Assembly: GCF_000311985.1 (NCBI RefSeq)
Contig: NZ_HE978585.1
Location: forward strand, 1,391,950-1,455,949
Origin: Kallipyga massiliensis ph2
GTDB taxonomy: Bacteria > Bacillota > Clostridia > Tissierellales > Peptoniphilaceae
Direction: 5' to 3'
DNA length: 64,000 bases
Each line of letters starts with the position of its first letter. The stretch's first letter is position 1. Made by a program: the position numbers and the translations under genes. Shown piece by piece: positions 28,859-36,716 of the stretch. Below the pieces are notes generated by a model, which saw only the letters and a program-made list of their open reading frames with translations, ran no database searches and had not been told where the DNA came from.

Positions 28859-29203
28859 ATGGCAAGAGTTAAAGGTGGCGTTAACGCCAAAAAGAATCAT
28901 AAAAATGTATTAAAGCAGGCCAAGGGTTACTTCGGTTCCAAGCATACCCTTTACAGAACAGCCAACCAGGCCGTCATCAAGTCCATGCAGTATGCCTATG
29001 TGGGACGGAAGCTTCGCAAGCGCCAGTTCCGCCAACTCTGGATCGCCCGGATCAATGCCGCCTGCCGGTCCAACGGAACCAACTACTCCCGCTTCATGGC
29101 CGGTCTCAAGAAGAACAACATTGAGATCAACCGGAAGATGCTCTCCGAGATGGCCATCCATCAACCCGAGGACTTCAAGGCCCTGGTTGACCAAGTGAAA
29201 TAA
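28859..29203 (+). CDS. rplT: 50S ribosomal protein L20
   Basis: Binds 23S rRNA early in large-subunit assembly. In Bacillus-type bacteria it also represses its own operon at the leader. The 114-residue protein begins [16 protein letters not shown], with the long basic N-terminal extension, and has [13 protein letters not shown] and [18 protein letters not shown] in the globular part. GGAGG precedes the ATG. It is the last gene before the terminator at 29241. Confidence 0.98.
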   Translation: MARVKGGVNAKKNHKNVLKQAKGYFGSKHTLYRTANQAVIKSMQYAYVGRKLRKRQFRQLWIARINAACRSNGTNYSRFMAGLKKNNIEINRKMLSEMAIHQPEDFKALVDQVK

Positions 29204-29240
29204 TGGAATGACAATAAAAACTGAATAATAACAGTGACCA

Positions 29241-29277
29241 AAAACTCTTGCCCTGATCAGGGTAAGAGTTTTTTTAT
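29241..29277 (+). terminator. terminator of the infC-rpmI-rplT operon
   Basis: Stem ACTCTTGCCCT / AGGGTAAGAGT (11 pairs, one G-U) with loop GATC and seven T on the plus strand, 38 bases after the rplT stop. Confidence 0.9.
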
Positions 29278-29280
29278 CTT

Positions 29281-29520
29281 AATCATAGGACAACTGACAT
29301 CAATGACACATCCATAGAAGTCAATGCGAACACCCTTTCCTTTCCTATAGAGAATAAAAAGGATTTTCGGGATGGTATTTCTAAAGAAGTTGATGTTTTT
29401 GAAGTTCAGGCTTCCCTATTTCCTCTTCACTGTAAACTTGCAAATATCAATGATAAAGAGAGTACTTTTTCTGACCTCGAAGCATATGATCAACTGACCA
29501 TAAAGCTTGCTGAACATTAA
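29281..29520 (+). pseudogene. ORF remnant without a start codon
   Basis: An AT-rich frame of about 79 codons is open from the rplT terminator to TAA at 29518-29520. It contains stretches such as DGISKEVDVFEVQASLF and STFSDLEAYDQLTIKLAEH, and has no in-frame ATG, GTG or TTG with a ribosome-binding site near its beginning. It looks like the 3' end of a lost gene, not recognised. It sits in a decayed stretch with the hairpin repeat and a broken glycosyltransferase. It could also be chance open frame. Confidence 0.35.
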
Positions 29521-29537
29521 ACTGTATTGGATAAGAG

Positions 29538-29588
29538 AAAAAGGGGCTGTGTCAGAACGAGCAAATCGTTCGACATAGCTCCTTTTTT
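29538..29588. repeat. hairpin repeat, copy 1 (terminator-like)
   Basis: Long imperfect palindrome: AAAGGGGCTGTGTC, GAACGA, short loop, TCGTTC, GACATAGCTCCTTT, then T-run. It resembles the copy at 43799-43850 read on the opposite strand. Arm differences between copies keep base-pairing through G-U pairs. It lies between convergent sequences (the remnant at 29281 and the glycosyltransferase pseudogene) and could serve as a bidirectional terminator. Confidence 0.75.
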
Positions 29589-29606
29589 AGACTTTCCTTA
29601 TTCGTG

Positions 29607-30606
29607 TTATTTCAATAGAGCCTCATAAATTTGAACCAGCTTGCGACCCGTCTCTTCGATCGACTTGGACGCCGCTACCTGGTAACCTGCTTCTATCAAG
29701 CTGGGCACTCGCCCCTCCAGGATCGCTTTGATTTTTTCTTCAAAGTCGTCCACACTACGCCCCTTGTAAAGCTGGACCCCTGCTTGATAGTCCTCCTCAA
29801 AAATAGGAATATCCCGCACTAAAATCGGACTTCTGCAAGCCAGGGCCTCCAAAAGGACGATCCCCTCCGTCTCTTCTCGGGTTAAGAAGGTATAAAGGTC
29901 GGCTCCACAGTAGGCTTCCCGAAGGAGGTCACTTGAAATATACCCTGGACAATGAAGGTTTGGCGTTTTCTCTTCCAGCAACCGCTTGATCTCCGGGCTC
30001 ATCAGGGCGCGATCCAGCTTGCCAAACCAGACAAATTCGTACTGGGGCAGTCTTTGAGCCAGCCTGATGAAATCATCCATGCCCTTGCGCTTGATCGGCA
30101 GGCCCACGGATAGGATCGACTTTTTACTGGGGTCAAGCTGATAGCGTTTGTAAAAAGCGCTCCGCTCTCCCCCTCTTGCCCGCCAAAAGGAAAGATCAAT
30201 CCCGTTGGAGACCACTTTAATGGGGCGGTCCAATCCGTAGGTTGATAGGATCCCTCTGGATTAGGTCGTAGGGGTTAGAACCACATCACCCCGCTTATAA
30301 CAATGGATCAGCCACCGTTTAAATAGCAGGGCCAGCTGATTGCTGAAAATAAAGGAGTTTTTAAAATCCTCCTTGGTGGAGTGGGCATGGTAGACCACTT
30401 TTTTTGCCCATCCGGTGGGCTTTTCGGGCAAAGCGCACAGAGGCAGGAAAAACCGTATTGATATGAACCAGGTCAAAATCCTCCGTCTCATCGGTGGTAA
30501 AATTGCAGCCGACCCGGCTTAAAGCTTTTTTCTGATGATCGATCGCCTTGCCCACCCCGGATTGCTTGACCTTTTCGTAGTCCCTGGCATAGAGTAAAAT
30601 CTTCAT
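29607..30606 (-). pseudogene. broken glycosyltransferase family 4 gene
   Basis: Three pieces form one GT4-type glycosyltransferase of about 330 residues. The start is MKILLYARDYEKVKQSGVG at 30606. A frameshift lies in a run of seven A near 30408; deleting one A restores MGKKVVYHAHSTKEDF. An in-frame TAA near 30261 interrupts VVLTPT before SRGILSTYG. The remainder has the GT-B C-terminal domain: VVSNGIDLSFW, LSVGLPIKRKGMDD, CPGYISSDLL and EGIVLLEALACRSP. The intact family transfers sugar from a nucleotide or lipid donor, often to a diacylglycerol. The nonsense codon plus the frameshift argue for real decay rather than one sequencing error. Confidence 0.85.
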
Positions 30607-30627
30607 CGTACATGCCCCTTCAGGGTC

Positions 30628-32535
30628 TTAGATTCGCTGGGTAATCTGCTCCTTCAGCCAGGCCTTGAATTCTTCAAAGGGAATGGTTTCGCTATCTTTC
30701 TCCCCATGACGGCGGATGGAGACGGTCTTGTTTTCCACCTCATCATCCCCGACCACGATCTGGAAGGAGGTCTTGGCCAGCTGGGCATCGCGGATCTTCT
30801 TGCCAAGGGTCTCTTCACGAAGGTCCAGGTTAACCCGGCCACCGACCGCTTCAAGTTCTTCCTTCATCTTCTTGGCATAGTCTCCGTGGGCCTTATTGTT
30901 GACCGGGATCAGTTCCACTTGAACCGGGGCCAACCAGAGGGGGAAGTTCCCGGCATACTCTTCAATCAGGATCCCGATAAAGCGCTCGATGGAGCCCAGG
31001 ACCACCCGGTGGATGAGGACGGGGCGGTGTTTTTCGCCGTCCTGACCGATGTATTCAGCCTCGAAGCGCTGGGGCAACTGGAAGTCCAGCTGGACCGTTC
31101 CGCACTGCCAGGTTCTTCCGATGGTATCTTCCAACTGGAAGTCAATCTTAGGACCATAGAAGGCGCCGTCGCCCTCGTTGATGGTGTATTCCTTGCCCAT
31201 ATGCTCCAAGGCCCCCTTCAGAGCATTGGTGGCCCCTTCCCACTCCTCATCGGTTCCCATGGAATCCTCCGGACGGGTGGAAAGCTCGATGGTGTACTTG
31301 AAGCCCATCTTTTTGTAGACCATATCGATCAGGTCGCAAATCCGCTTGACCTCATCTTCAATTTGATCCATAGCCAGGAAGATATGGGCATCGTCCTGGG
31401 TGAAGTTCCGGACCCGGAAGAGGCCGTGGAGGGCGCCGGAAAGCTCATGGCGGTAGACATTGCCCAGCTCCGCCAAGCGAAGGGGTAGGTCACGGTAGGA
31501 GTGGGGCTGGGAATTGTAAACCAAAACGGAACCCGGGCAGTTCATGGGTTTGATGGCGTAGTCTTCCCCATCGATCTTGGTGGTATACATGTTCTCCCGG
31601 TAGTGGTCCCAGTGACCCGAAGTCTCCCAGAGCTTGCGGTTGAGGATCTGGGGGGTGGAGATTTCCAGGTAATCCGCTTTTCTATGGATCTCTCTCCAGT
31701 AGTCAATCAGCTCATTTTTAATGACCATCCCGTTGGGGAGGAAGAAGGGGAAGCCGGGACCCTCTTCCATGAAGGTGAAGAGGCCCATTTCCTTGCCGAT
31801 CTTCCGGTGGTCACGCTTTTTGGCTTCTTCCAGTCGTTCCAGGTATTCATCCAGGAGTTTCTTCTTGGGAAAGGAGACGCCGTAGATCCGGGTCAGCATC
31901 TTGTTGTGCTCATCGCCCCTCCAATATGCACCGGCCAGCGAAGTCAACTTGAAGGCCTTGATTTCTCCGGTGTTCTGGATATGGGGGCCGGCGCAGAGGT
32001 CGATAAAGTCCCCCTGCTGGTAGAAGGAAACTTCTTCCTCTTCCGGCAGGTCTTCAATCAGCTCTACCTTGTAGGGTTGATTGTGTTCTTTCCAATAATC
32101 GATCGCTTCCTGGCGGGGTTTGGAAAAGCGGACGATGTCCAGTTTTTCCCGGACAATTTTCTGCATTTCTTCTTCAATCTTGGCCAGGTCCTCTTCTGTC
32201 AAGACATCCTCGCCGAAGTCGATGTCATAATAAAAGCCGTCTTTAATGGCCGGTCCAATGGCAAACTGTGCCTTGGGATAGAGGCGGGTAACCGCTTGGG
32301 CCAGGAGGTGGGAGGAGGAATGGCGGAAGGCGTGCTTGCCCAGGTCATCGTCAAAAGTAGCAATTTCCAGCCGGTCTCCGTCAGATAAGACGTCGCGAAT
32401 ATCGGCATCTTCCCCATTGATTTTTGCCGCCAGGGCATTCCGGGCCAGGCCCTCGGAAATGGCCTTGGCTCCATCCAGAGCCGAAGCCCCTTCCTGAAGT
32501 TCTAATTCTGATCCATCCTTACAAATAATTTTCAT
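30628..32535 (-). CDS. thrS: threonine-tRNA ligase
   Basis: Charges tRNA-Thr in the cytoplasm. The 635-residue protein has an N-terminal TGS domain (1-60), the editing domain with FRHSSSHLLAQAV and the Cys/His site in DLCAGPHIQNTGEIKAF, class II core motifs (MNCPGSVLVYNS, RVRNFTQDDAHIF, the zinc-site residues and VLGSIERFIGILIEEYAG), and a C-terminal anticodon-binding domain. It is preceded by a T-box leader, so expression should rise when tRNA-Thr is uncharged. Downstream lies the decayed glycosyltransferase. Confidence 0.97.
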   Translation of the reverse strand: MKIICKDGSELELQEGASALDGAKAISEGLARNALAAKINGEDADIRDVLSDGDRLEIATFDDDLGKHAFRHSSSHLLAQAVTRLYPKAQFAIGPAIKDGFYYDIDFGEDVLTEEDLAKIEEEMQKIVREKLDIVRFSKPRQEAIDYWKEHNQPYKVELIEDLPEEEEVSFYQQGDFIDLCAGPHIQNTGEIKAFKLTSLAGAYWRGDEHNKMLTRIYGVSFPKKKLLDEYLERLEEAKKRDHRKIGKEMGLFTFMEEGPGFPFFLPNGMVIKNELIDYWREIHRKADYLEISTPQILNRKLWETSGHWDHYRENMYTTKIDGEDYAIKPMNCPGSVLVYNSQPHSYRDLPLRLAELGNVYRHELSGALHGLFRVRNFTQDDAHIFLAMDQIEDEVKRICDLIDMVYKKMGFKYTIELSTRPEDSMGTDEEWEGATNALKGALEHMGKEYTINEGDGAFYGPKIDFQLEDTIGRTWQCGTVQLDFQLPQRFEAEYIGQDGEKHRPVLIHRVVLGSIERFIGILIEEYAGNFPLWLAPVQVELIPVNNKAHGDYAKKMKEELEAVGGRVNLDLREETLGKKIRDAQLAKTSFQIVVGDDEVENKTVSIRRHGEKDSETIPFEEFKAWLKEQITQRI

Positions 32536-32602
32536 GGCGCTTCCTTTCCGAAAATTCCCGATTCATCGGTAAGGGGACTAGATGGGTCGGGGAGCCATTC
32601 AG

Positions 32603-32797
32603 TCCATAAAAAAACACGATGACGGTCGTATAGGGACGATCGTCATCGTGGTTCCACCCTACTTTATTCTTCATTCCAGCGGTGATCGGAGGTGGTCTTC
32701 AGACACCGAACTTTGGATAGGACTCTCAGCCTTGGCCCATCTCTCTGTTTTTCCGCTCCTGGTGCTTACTCTTCTCGTCAACTCACCATATTCAGAT
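32603..32797 (-). promoter_or_regulatory. T-box riboswitch for thrS
   Basis: The minus-strand leader carries the T-box sequence AGGGTGGAACCACG (32660-32647), followed by a terminator whose stem CACGATGAC / GTCATCGTG (32650-32615) runs into seven U. The T-box bases overlap the terminator's 5' arm, the expected antiterminator arrangement. A candidate specifier ACC (threonine) lies at 32763-32761 in the upstream stem region; that assignment is tentative. Confidence 0.92.
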
Positions 32798-32803
32798 ATT
32801 GCT

Positions 32804-32832
32804 ATTATACTCATTTGGCCAGGGCTTGACAA
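32804..32832 (-). promoter_or_regulatory. thrS promoter
   Basis: TTGTCA at 32832-32827, spacer of 17, TATAAT at 32809-32804, reading on the minus strand. It lies immediately after the hisS stop and starts the T-box leader near 32797, so thrS has its own transcript. Confidence 0.88.
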
Positions 32833-32855
32833 GATTTCTTGAAATGAATCTTTCC

Positions 32856-34202
32856 TTATCGCTCATCGGCCTCATCCAAATCCGCCAAAAGCCGGACAGC
32901 TTCTTCAATGCTGTAGGTGGATTGGTCCCCGGTCGTCAGGTTTTTCATGGAGATCTTTCCGGATTCCCTCTCCGCTTCACCGATGATGATGGCATAGCCG
33001 GCGCCCAACTTATCCGCATAGGAGAATTTCTTCTTCATCTTCCCGCTTTCCGTATAGAGCTGGCAGGTCACGCCTTCCGCCCGGAGTTGGTTTAGGACCG
33101 AGACGGCAAAATCCCCGTCTTCTTCCGACATGGGAAGGATGAGGGCCCGGATGAATTGATCCTCTCCCCAGTTCACCAAATTGGCCTGGCTGAGCTGGTA
33201 GAAGAGCCGGGTCAAGCCGATCGATATGCCCACCCCCGGGAAGTTCTCATTGGAGAAGTTGGAAGAGAGGTTGTCATAGCGTCCTCCCGAACAAACCGAG
33301 CCGATGGATTCATGACCCTTAATAAAGGTCTCATAGACCATGCCCGTATAATAGTCCAACCCCCGGGTAATGGAGAGGTCGATTTTGATGTTGTCTGTGG
33401 GAATGCCCAGGGCCTGCATGTGGTTGTAGACTTCGACGAAGTCCTCAAAGCCCCGGCTGAACTCCTCCTTCATTTCTCCGGATTCATTCATGGCCCGAAG
33501 CTTGTCGATGGTCTTTTCGTTGGACCCGGCATCCTCGATGAAGTGGAAGATCCGGTCGATCTGGTCCGAGGTCTGTCCCAGATCCTCCAGGATCTCCTGA
33601 ACCCCTTCTTTCCCGATCTTACCCAGCTTATCCACAGCCCGGAGGGTCTCCTCCAGGTCCTCCACCCCAATGGAGAGGAAGAAGCCATTTAAAAGCCTCC
33701 GGTTGTTGATGTGGAAGCAGGCCTGGGTCAAGCCCATATCCTTGAAGATATTGTAGATGACCGCCGGAACCTCAGCATCGTTCCAAAGAGAAAGGGACTG
33801 GCGGCCGATGATGTCAATATCAGCCTGATAAAACTCCCGATAGCGACCCTTCTGGGACCGCTCTCCCCGCCAAACCTTGGAAATCTGATAGCGGCGGAAG
33901 GGGAAGGCCAGATCCGCATTGTGCTGGGCCACATAACGAGCCAGGGGAACGGTAAGGTCGAATCGAAGGGCCTGGTCCTGGGAGTGGTCATCCCGTTCAA
34001 TGCGGAAGACCTGCTTGGCCGTCTCTCCCCCACCCTTGGAAAAGAGAATTTCCGTTTTTTCAATGGCCGGGGTATCCAGGGGCCAAAAGCCGAAGGCCTG
34101 AAAGTTCTTCTCGACAATGGCCTTCATCCGGTTGAAGCGGACCTGGTCCTCCGGAAGAAGCTCCATGAAGCCGGAAAGAATACTCGGTTGAATAATATCC
34201 AT
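32856..34202 (-). CDS. hisS: histidine-tRNA ligase
   Basis: Charges tRNA-His. The 448-residue protein shows class II HisRS motifs: LRFDLTVPLARY, YQISKVWRGERSQKGRYREF (motif 2), the histidine-A segment GLDYYTGMVYE and GGRYDNL, and a C-terminal anticodon-binding domain. The first ATG (34208) abuts GGGAG; the second, at 34202 (MDIIQPS), has 6-base spacing and is preferred. It stands alone, followed closely by the thrS promoter. The leader carries a short hairpin before the ribosome-binding site. Confidence 0.95.
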   Translation of the reverse strand: MDIIQPSILSGFMELLPEDQVRFNRMKAIVEKNFQAFGFWPLDTPAIEKTEILFSKGGGETAKQVFRIERDDHSQDQALRFDLTVPLARYVAQHNADLAFPFRRYQISKVWRGERSQKGRYREFYQADIDIIGRQSLSLWNDAEVPAVIYNIFKDMGLTQACFHINNRRLLNGFFLSIGVEDLEETLRAVDKLGKIGKEGVQEILEDLGQTSDQIDRIFHFIEDAGSNEKTIDKLRAMNESGEMKEEFSRGFEDFVEVYNHMQALGIPTDNIKIDLSITRGLDYYTGMVYETFIKGHESIGSVCSGGRYDNLSSNFSNENFPGVGISIGLTRLFYQLSQANLVNWGEDQFIRALILPMSEEDGDFAVSVLNQLRAEGVTCQLYTESGKMKKKFSYADKLGAGYAIIIGEAERESGKISMKNLTTGDQSTYSIEEAVRLLADLDEADER

Positions 34203-34220
34203 ACTCATCTCCCATCTAGG

Positions 34221-34242
34221 AAAAGGTGGCAGGCCACCTTTT
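34221..34242 (-). promoter_or_regulatory. hairpin in the hisS leader
   Basis: Perfect 10-bp inverted repeat AAAAGGTGGC / GCCACCTTTT with a 2-base spacer lies between the hisS promoter and its ribosome-binding site, with only four U before CC. It could act as a weak attenuator or an mRNA-stabilising structure. Confidence 0.5.
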
Positions 34243-34275
34243 TCAAAAAAAGTTTTCCTCCCAATTGATGGCTAA

Positions 34276-34284
34276 ATTATACCA
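34276..34284 (-). promoter_or_regulatory. extended -10 promoter of hisS
   Basis: TGG-TATAAT on the minus strand is a TGn extended -10 element; the -35 region is only a T-run. The distance to the hisS ATG is 73 bases. Confidence 0.6.
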
Positions 34285-34353
34285 AAGCTGCCGTCAAAAA
34301 AAAAGTTGGCCCATGGGAAGAAGGGCATGCCGGCGGCTTCCATGCCCCATAAG

Positions 34354-34388
34354 CAAAAAAAGACCTGTGAAGCTTCTTCACAGGTCTT
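34354..34388 (-). terminator. terminator of the tRNA-Gly/tRNA-Cys transcript
   Basis: On the minus strand a 12-bp stem AAGACCTGTGAA / TTCACAGGTCTT with a 5-base loop is followed by a T-run, beginning 6 bases after tRNA-Cys. Confidence 0.88.
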
Positions 34389-34393
34389 GATGA

Positions 34394-34464
34394 AGGCGAA
34401 GACCGGATTCGAACCGGTGGTAGAGGTGTTGCAGACCTTTGCCTTACCACTTGGCTACTTCGCC
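34394..34464 (-). tRNA. tRNA-Cys (anticodon GCA)
   Basis: 71-nt cloverleaf: acceptor GGCGAAG pairs with CTTCGCC, the D-arm includes AGCCAAGTGGTAAGGC, the anticodon loop CTGCAAC carries GCA, and the T-arm is CCGGTTCGAATCCGG. CCA is not encoded. It is co-transcribed with tRNA-Gly, 9 bases apart. Confidence 0.95.
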
Positions 34465-34473
34465 ATGATACAG

Positions 34474-34546
34474 AGCGGTAGACGAGGCTCGAACTCGCGA
34501 CCCCCAGCTTGGGAAGCTGATGCTCTACCAACTGAGCTACTACCGC
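34474..34546 (-). tRNA. tRNA-Gly (anticodon CCC)
   Basis: 73-nt cloverleaf: acceptor GCGGTAG pairs with CTACCGC, the D-arm is GCTCAGTTGGTAGAGC, the anticodon loop TTCCCAA gives CCC, and the T-loop is GTTCGAG. CCA is not encoded. The gene reads GGG codons and lies first after its promoter. Confidence 0.95.
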
Positions 34547-34568
34547 AATCAATGAATCATACTTTTCT

Positions 34569-34597
34569 AGTTTACACTATTTATACTTCCCTTTCAA
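34569..34597 (-). promoter_or_regulatory. tRNA-Gly/tRNA-Cys promoter
   Basis: TTGAAA at 34597-34592, 17-base spacer and TAAACT at 34574-34569 on the minus strand, 23 bases ahead of the mature tRNA-Gly 5' end. Confidence 0.75.
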
Positions 34598-34613
34598 GTC
34601 ATTTTTACAAGGC

Positions 34614-35228
34614 CTATCCGTCTGTAAATTGACCTTGATCGATTAAAAAATTTCTAACCATGCGCAAAGTCTTTATTTGCGTGCTTTTTGTTTCCTCGAT
34701 GAATATTCTGACTGCGAAAGTATAAATGGCAAATCCAATGATCACACCAATAGCATTGGCAAGACTATCGTTAATATTGATGTCTCTGAATGTGAAGCCC
34801 TGAAATAAGAATATCAAAAACTGAACCAGCTCAATAGCGATACCAACCCCTAAGCCAACTATTGTCATTGATTTCCTTGTCATCCCTTTAATTAGGCAGG
34901 GTAATAAAACACCTAATGGTAGGGTCATGATAATATTTAATATAAAATCTTTAGGATACCAACCCCTAACAAAGGGGATTAAATTTATATTTTCAGCTAG
35001 ACTCTCAGAGAATGATAATTCTTCCCGCATCATTTCCTTAATGGATCCGCTGATATAAATGGGAAAAACCGCGTATTTCACAAGTAGAATGGTGTAAAAA
35101 CACAAAAAAGATATAACAAAACACTTGAAAATATAGTACTTCGATTTTGAGCGTATCTGATGAAGGAAATAGACAATAAATGGTATGGAAATAATAAAAT
35201 CGGTTAGCAACCCACTATCTATTTTCAT
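34614..35228 (-). CDS. VanZ-like membrane protein
   Basis: The 204-residue protein has about five transmembrane segments and the VanZ family landmarks: NLIPF after the first loop, LNIIMTLPLGVLLP, GIAIELVQFLIF and FRDININDSLANAIGVIIGF. VanZ proteins have been linked to glycopeptide and lipoglycopeptide tolerance, but most chromosomal homologues have no proven role. The gene and its flanks are visibly AT-richer than neighbours, with codon use rich in AAA, ATA and TTT, which suggests recent acquisition next to tRNA genes. There is no good ribosome-binding site beyond a short AGTATT-like stretch, so the start is uncertain. Confidence 0.8.
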   Translation of the reverse strand: MKIDSGLLTDFIISIPFIVYFLHQIRSKSKYYIFKCFVISFLCFYTILLVKYAVFPIYISGSIKEMMREELSFSESLAENINLIPFVRGWYPKDFILNIIMTLPLGVLLPCLIKGMTRKSMTIVGLGVGIAIELVQFLIFLFQGFTFRDININDSLANAIGVIIGFAIYTFAVRIFIEETKSTQIKTLRMVRNFLIDQGQFTDG

Positions 35229-35261
35229 AATGAATACTCCATTAAGGTGAAAAACTATTCC

Positions 35262-35299
35262 AAAAAAGCCACCTCCCGCCCAAAGAAGGACGGGGGTGG
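35262..35299 (-). terminator. terminator after the sigma-like membrane protein gene
   Basis: On the minus strand, CCACC-CCCG-TCC pairs with GGGCGGGAGGTGG (one bulge, G-U closing pairs) and is followed by CTTTTTT. It begins about 40 bases after the stop at 35337. Confidence 0.7.
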
Positions 35300-35336
35300 T
35301 CAGGTGTTTATATGAAAACTCTTGGATTAAGGAGAA

Positions 35337-36650
35337 CTAGTCCTCTTTATCTTCAAACTGATAGGCCACCCCATCGTAAATCAAGGGCTCATCCAGCCGG
35401 GGCTGGCCCTCAAGCTGTCCTTCAAACCAGGCTTTCTGCCAATAGGGTTCCAAGGTTAATTCTGCCGGTTCTCCGGAAATATGGCCGGCTTTTCCATCCA
35501 TAAAGGCCAGGTAGATGGTGTCATCCACCTTTCCGATGTGGTGGATTCCGCCATGCTGGGAAGCCGCCTCATCAATGTTCAGGATCTTCTTGACTTCCCC
35601 TCCCTTGGGGAATTCAAAAACCGTATTGTTTTCAGGATCGACGAAGAGGATGGTGTTGTCATAGGCTCCATAGTAGCGGCTGGGGACGGAACGGGTTTGC
35701 CGGGTGACCGGTGCCTCCTCGGAGGAGGATTGGGCCACTTCTTCACTGGTGGAGCTTTGGTCTGAGGAAGCCAATCTTCCCTGGTCCTTGGGCTTTAATA
35801 TGGTGAAACGGGCTAAGACCAGGAGGACAAGGATAGCAAGGATCCCGGAAATATAGTAGGCCGACTTGGTGGCCACCTTGGTCTGGTCCTTGGACCGGGG
35901 AGAGGAGGCGGACTTGGCCGTGGGCGAGAAGGTCCAGTTGGACGGGGAATCACCCCTACCCTTCTCCCTCCTTTGAGGGTGGTCCTGTCTGGAGACCGGC
36001 CGGTCTACAGGACGGTAAACCGGTGCCTGGGGGTCCGGGACTACATCCGAAGAAAAGGTATGTTCATTCAAGGAGGCAAAAGCCTCTAAACGGTCCACCA
36101 GGCTCTTGACCTGGAAGGCGCAGGCTTTCTGCATGGAGGTCCGGCGAAGGGTGGGTTCCACCTCGTCGTCTTGGACCCGGTTGGACAGCTGCTCGGAAAT
36201 TCTTTCGATTTCCCGAGAAATCTGTCCGGTGGATTGGGCGACCAGCTTGGCGATTTCCTCATCGGAAAGACGGAAGTGAACAGCCAGGAGGAAAAGAGCT
36301 TTTTCCCTAGCCGGCATCTCCTGGAGGGCCATCTGGTAGGTGGAAACCAGCTTATCGGGATCCGCTTTTCCCAGCTCTTCCGATTCCTCTTTCTCTCCAT
36401 CCTCGACGGGCGTCTCCTCCGCCTTATCCTTTAGAGCATAATAAGTGGCAACCAGGCCAATGAAGCCCTTTTGGTCCAGGGGCGTCTGGCCGGAGAACCA
36501 GGTCTCCTTCCGACTGACTTGTTGAAGCGTATGGTGGGCAGCTTCCTCCGCCAGGATCTCCTGGTGGCAATGTTGGAAGGCTGCCTGGTAGGCTAAGTTC
36601 CTCAATTTTCGAGAAAACGGGTGATTTCGACCTTGTCCATCGTTTGCCAT
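35337..36650 (-). CDS. membrane-anchored protein with sigma-factor-like cytoplasmic domain
   Basis: Not recognised as a named family. In the 437-residue protein, residues about 10-75 are helical and resemble a sigma region 2-like start (LRNLAYQAAFQHCHQEI). Residues 106-155 (YQMALQEMPAREKALFLL, then RLSDEEIAKLVAQSTGQI) look like a sigma-70 region 4 helix-turn-helix. A charged Pro/Ser/Arg linker leads to one transmembrane segment at about 264-286, then a Ser/Glu-rich stalk and an outer domain of about 120 residues with beta-propeller-like strands. The ATG at 36650 has GAGGAGG upstream; the earlier ATGs at 36680 do not. A membrane-tethered regulator released or signalled from outside is possible but unproven. 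Confidence 0.65.
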   Translation of the reverse strand: MANDGQGRNHPFSRKLRNLAYQAAFQHCHQEILAEEAAHHTLQQVSRKETWFSGQTPLDQKGFIGLVATYYALKDKAEETPVEDGEKEESEELGKADPDKLVSTYQMALQEMPAREKALFLLAVHFRLSDEEIAKLVAQSTGQISREIERISEQLSNRVQDDEVEPTLRRTSMQKACAFQVKSLVDRLEAFASLNEHTFSSDVVPDPQAPVYRPVDRPVSRQDHPQRREKGRGDSPSNWTFSPTAKSASSPRSKDQTKVATKSAYYISGILAILVLLVLARFTILKPKDQGRLASSDQSSTSEEVAQSSSEEAPVTRQTRSVPSRYYGAYDNTILFVDPENNTVFEFPKGGEVKKILNIDEAASQHGGIHHIGKVDDTIYLAFMDGKAGHISGEPAELTLEPYWQKAWFEGQLEGQPRLDEPLIYDGVAYQFEDKED

Positions 36651-36716
36651 CTGATGTCCCTCCTCACTAATCATCATCATTCATTATTTATATTATACAT
36701 GAATTTCCCAGTTCGC

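Noticed and set aside
30400-30412. Programmed frameshift at the seven-A run in the glycosyltransferase
   Set aside because: The direction needed to continue the protein is not the usual -1 slip on such a run, and an in-frame TAA follows about 150 bases later. Gene decay explains both.
29281-30606. Insertion sequence or prophage remnant
   Set aside because: No transposase or integrase motif is found. The palindrome at 29538 looks like a terminator-type repeat and no target duplication is visible.
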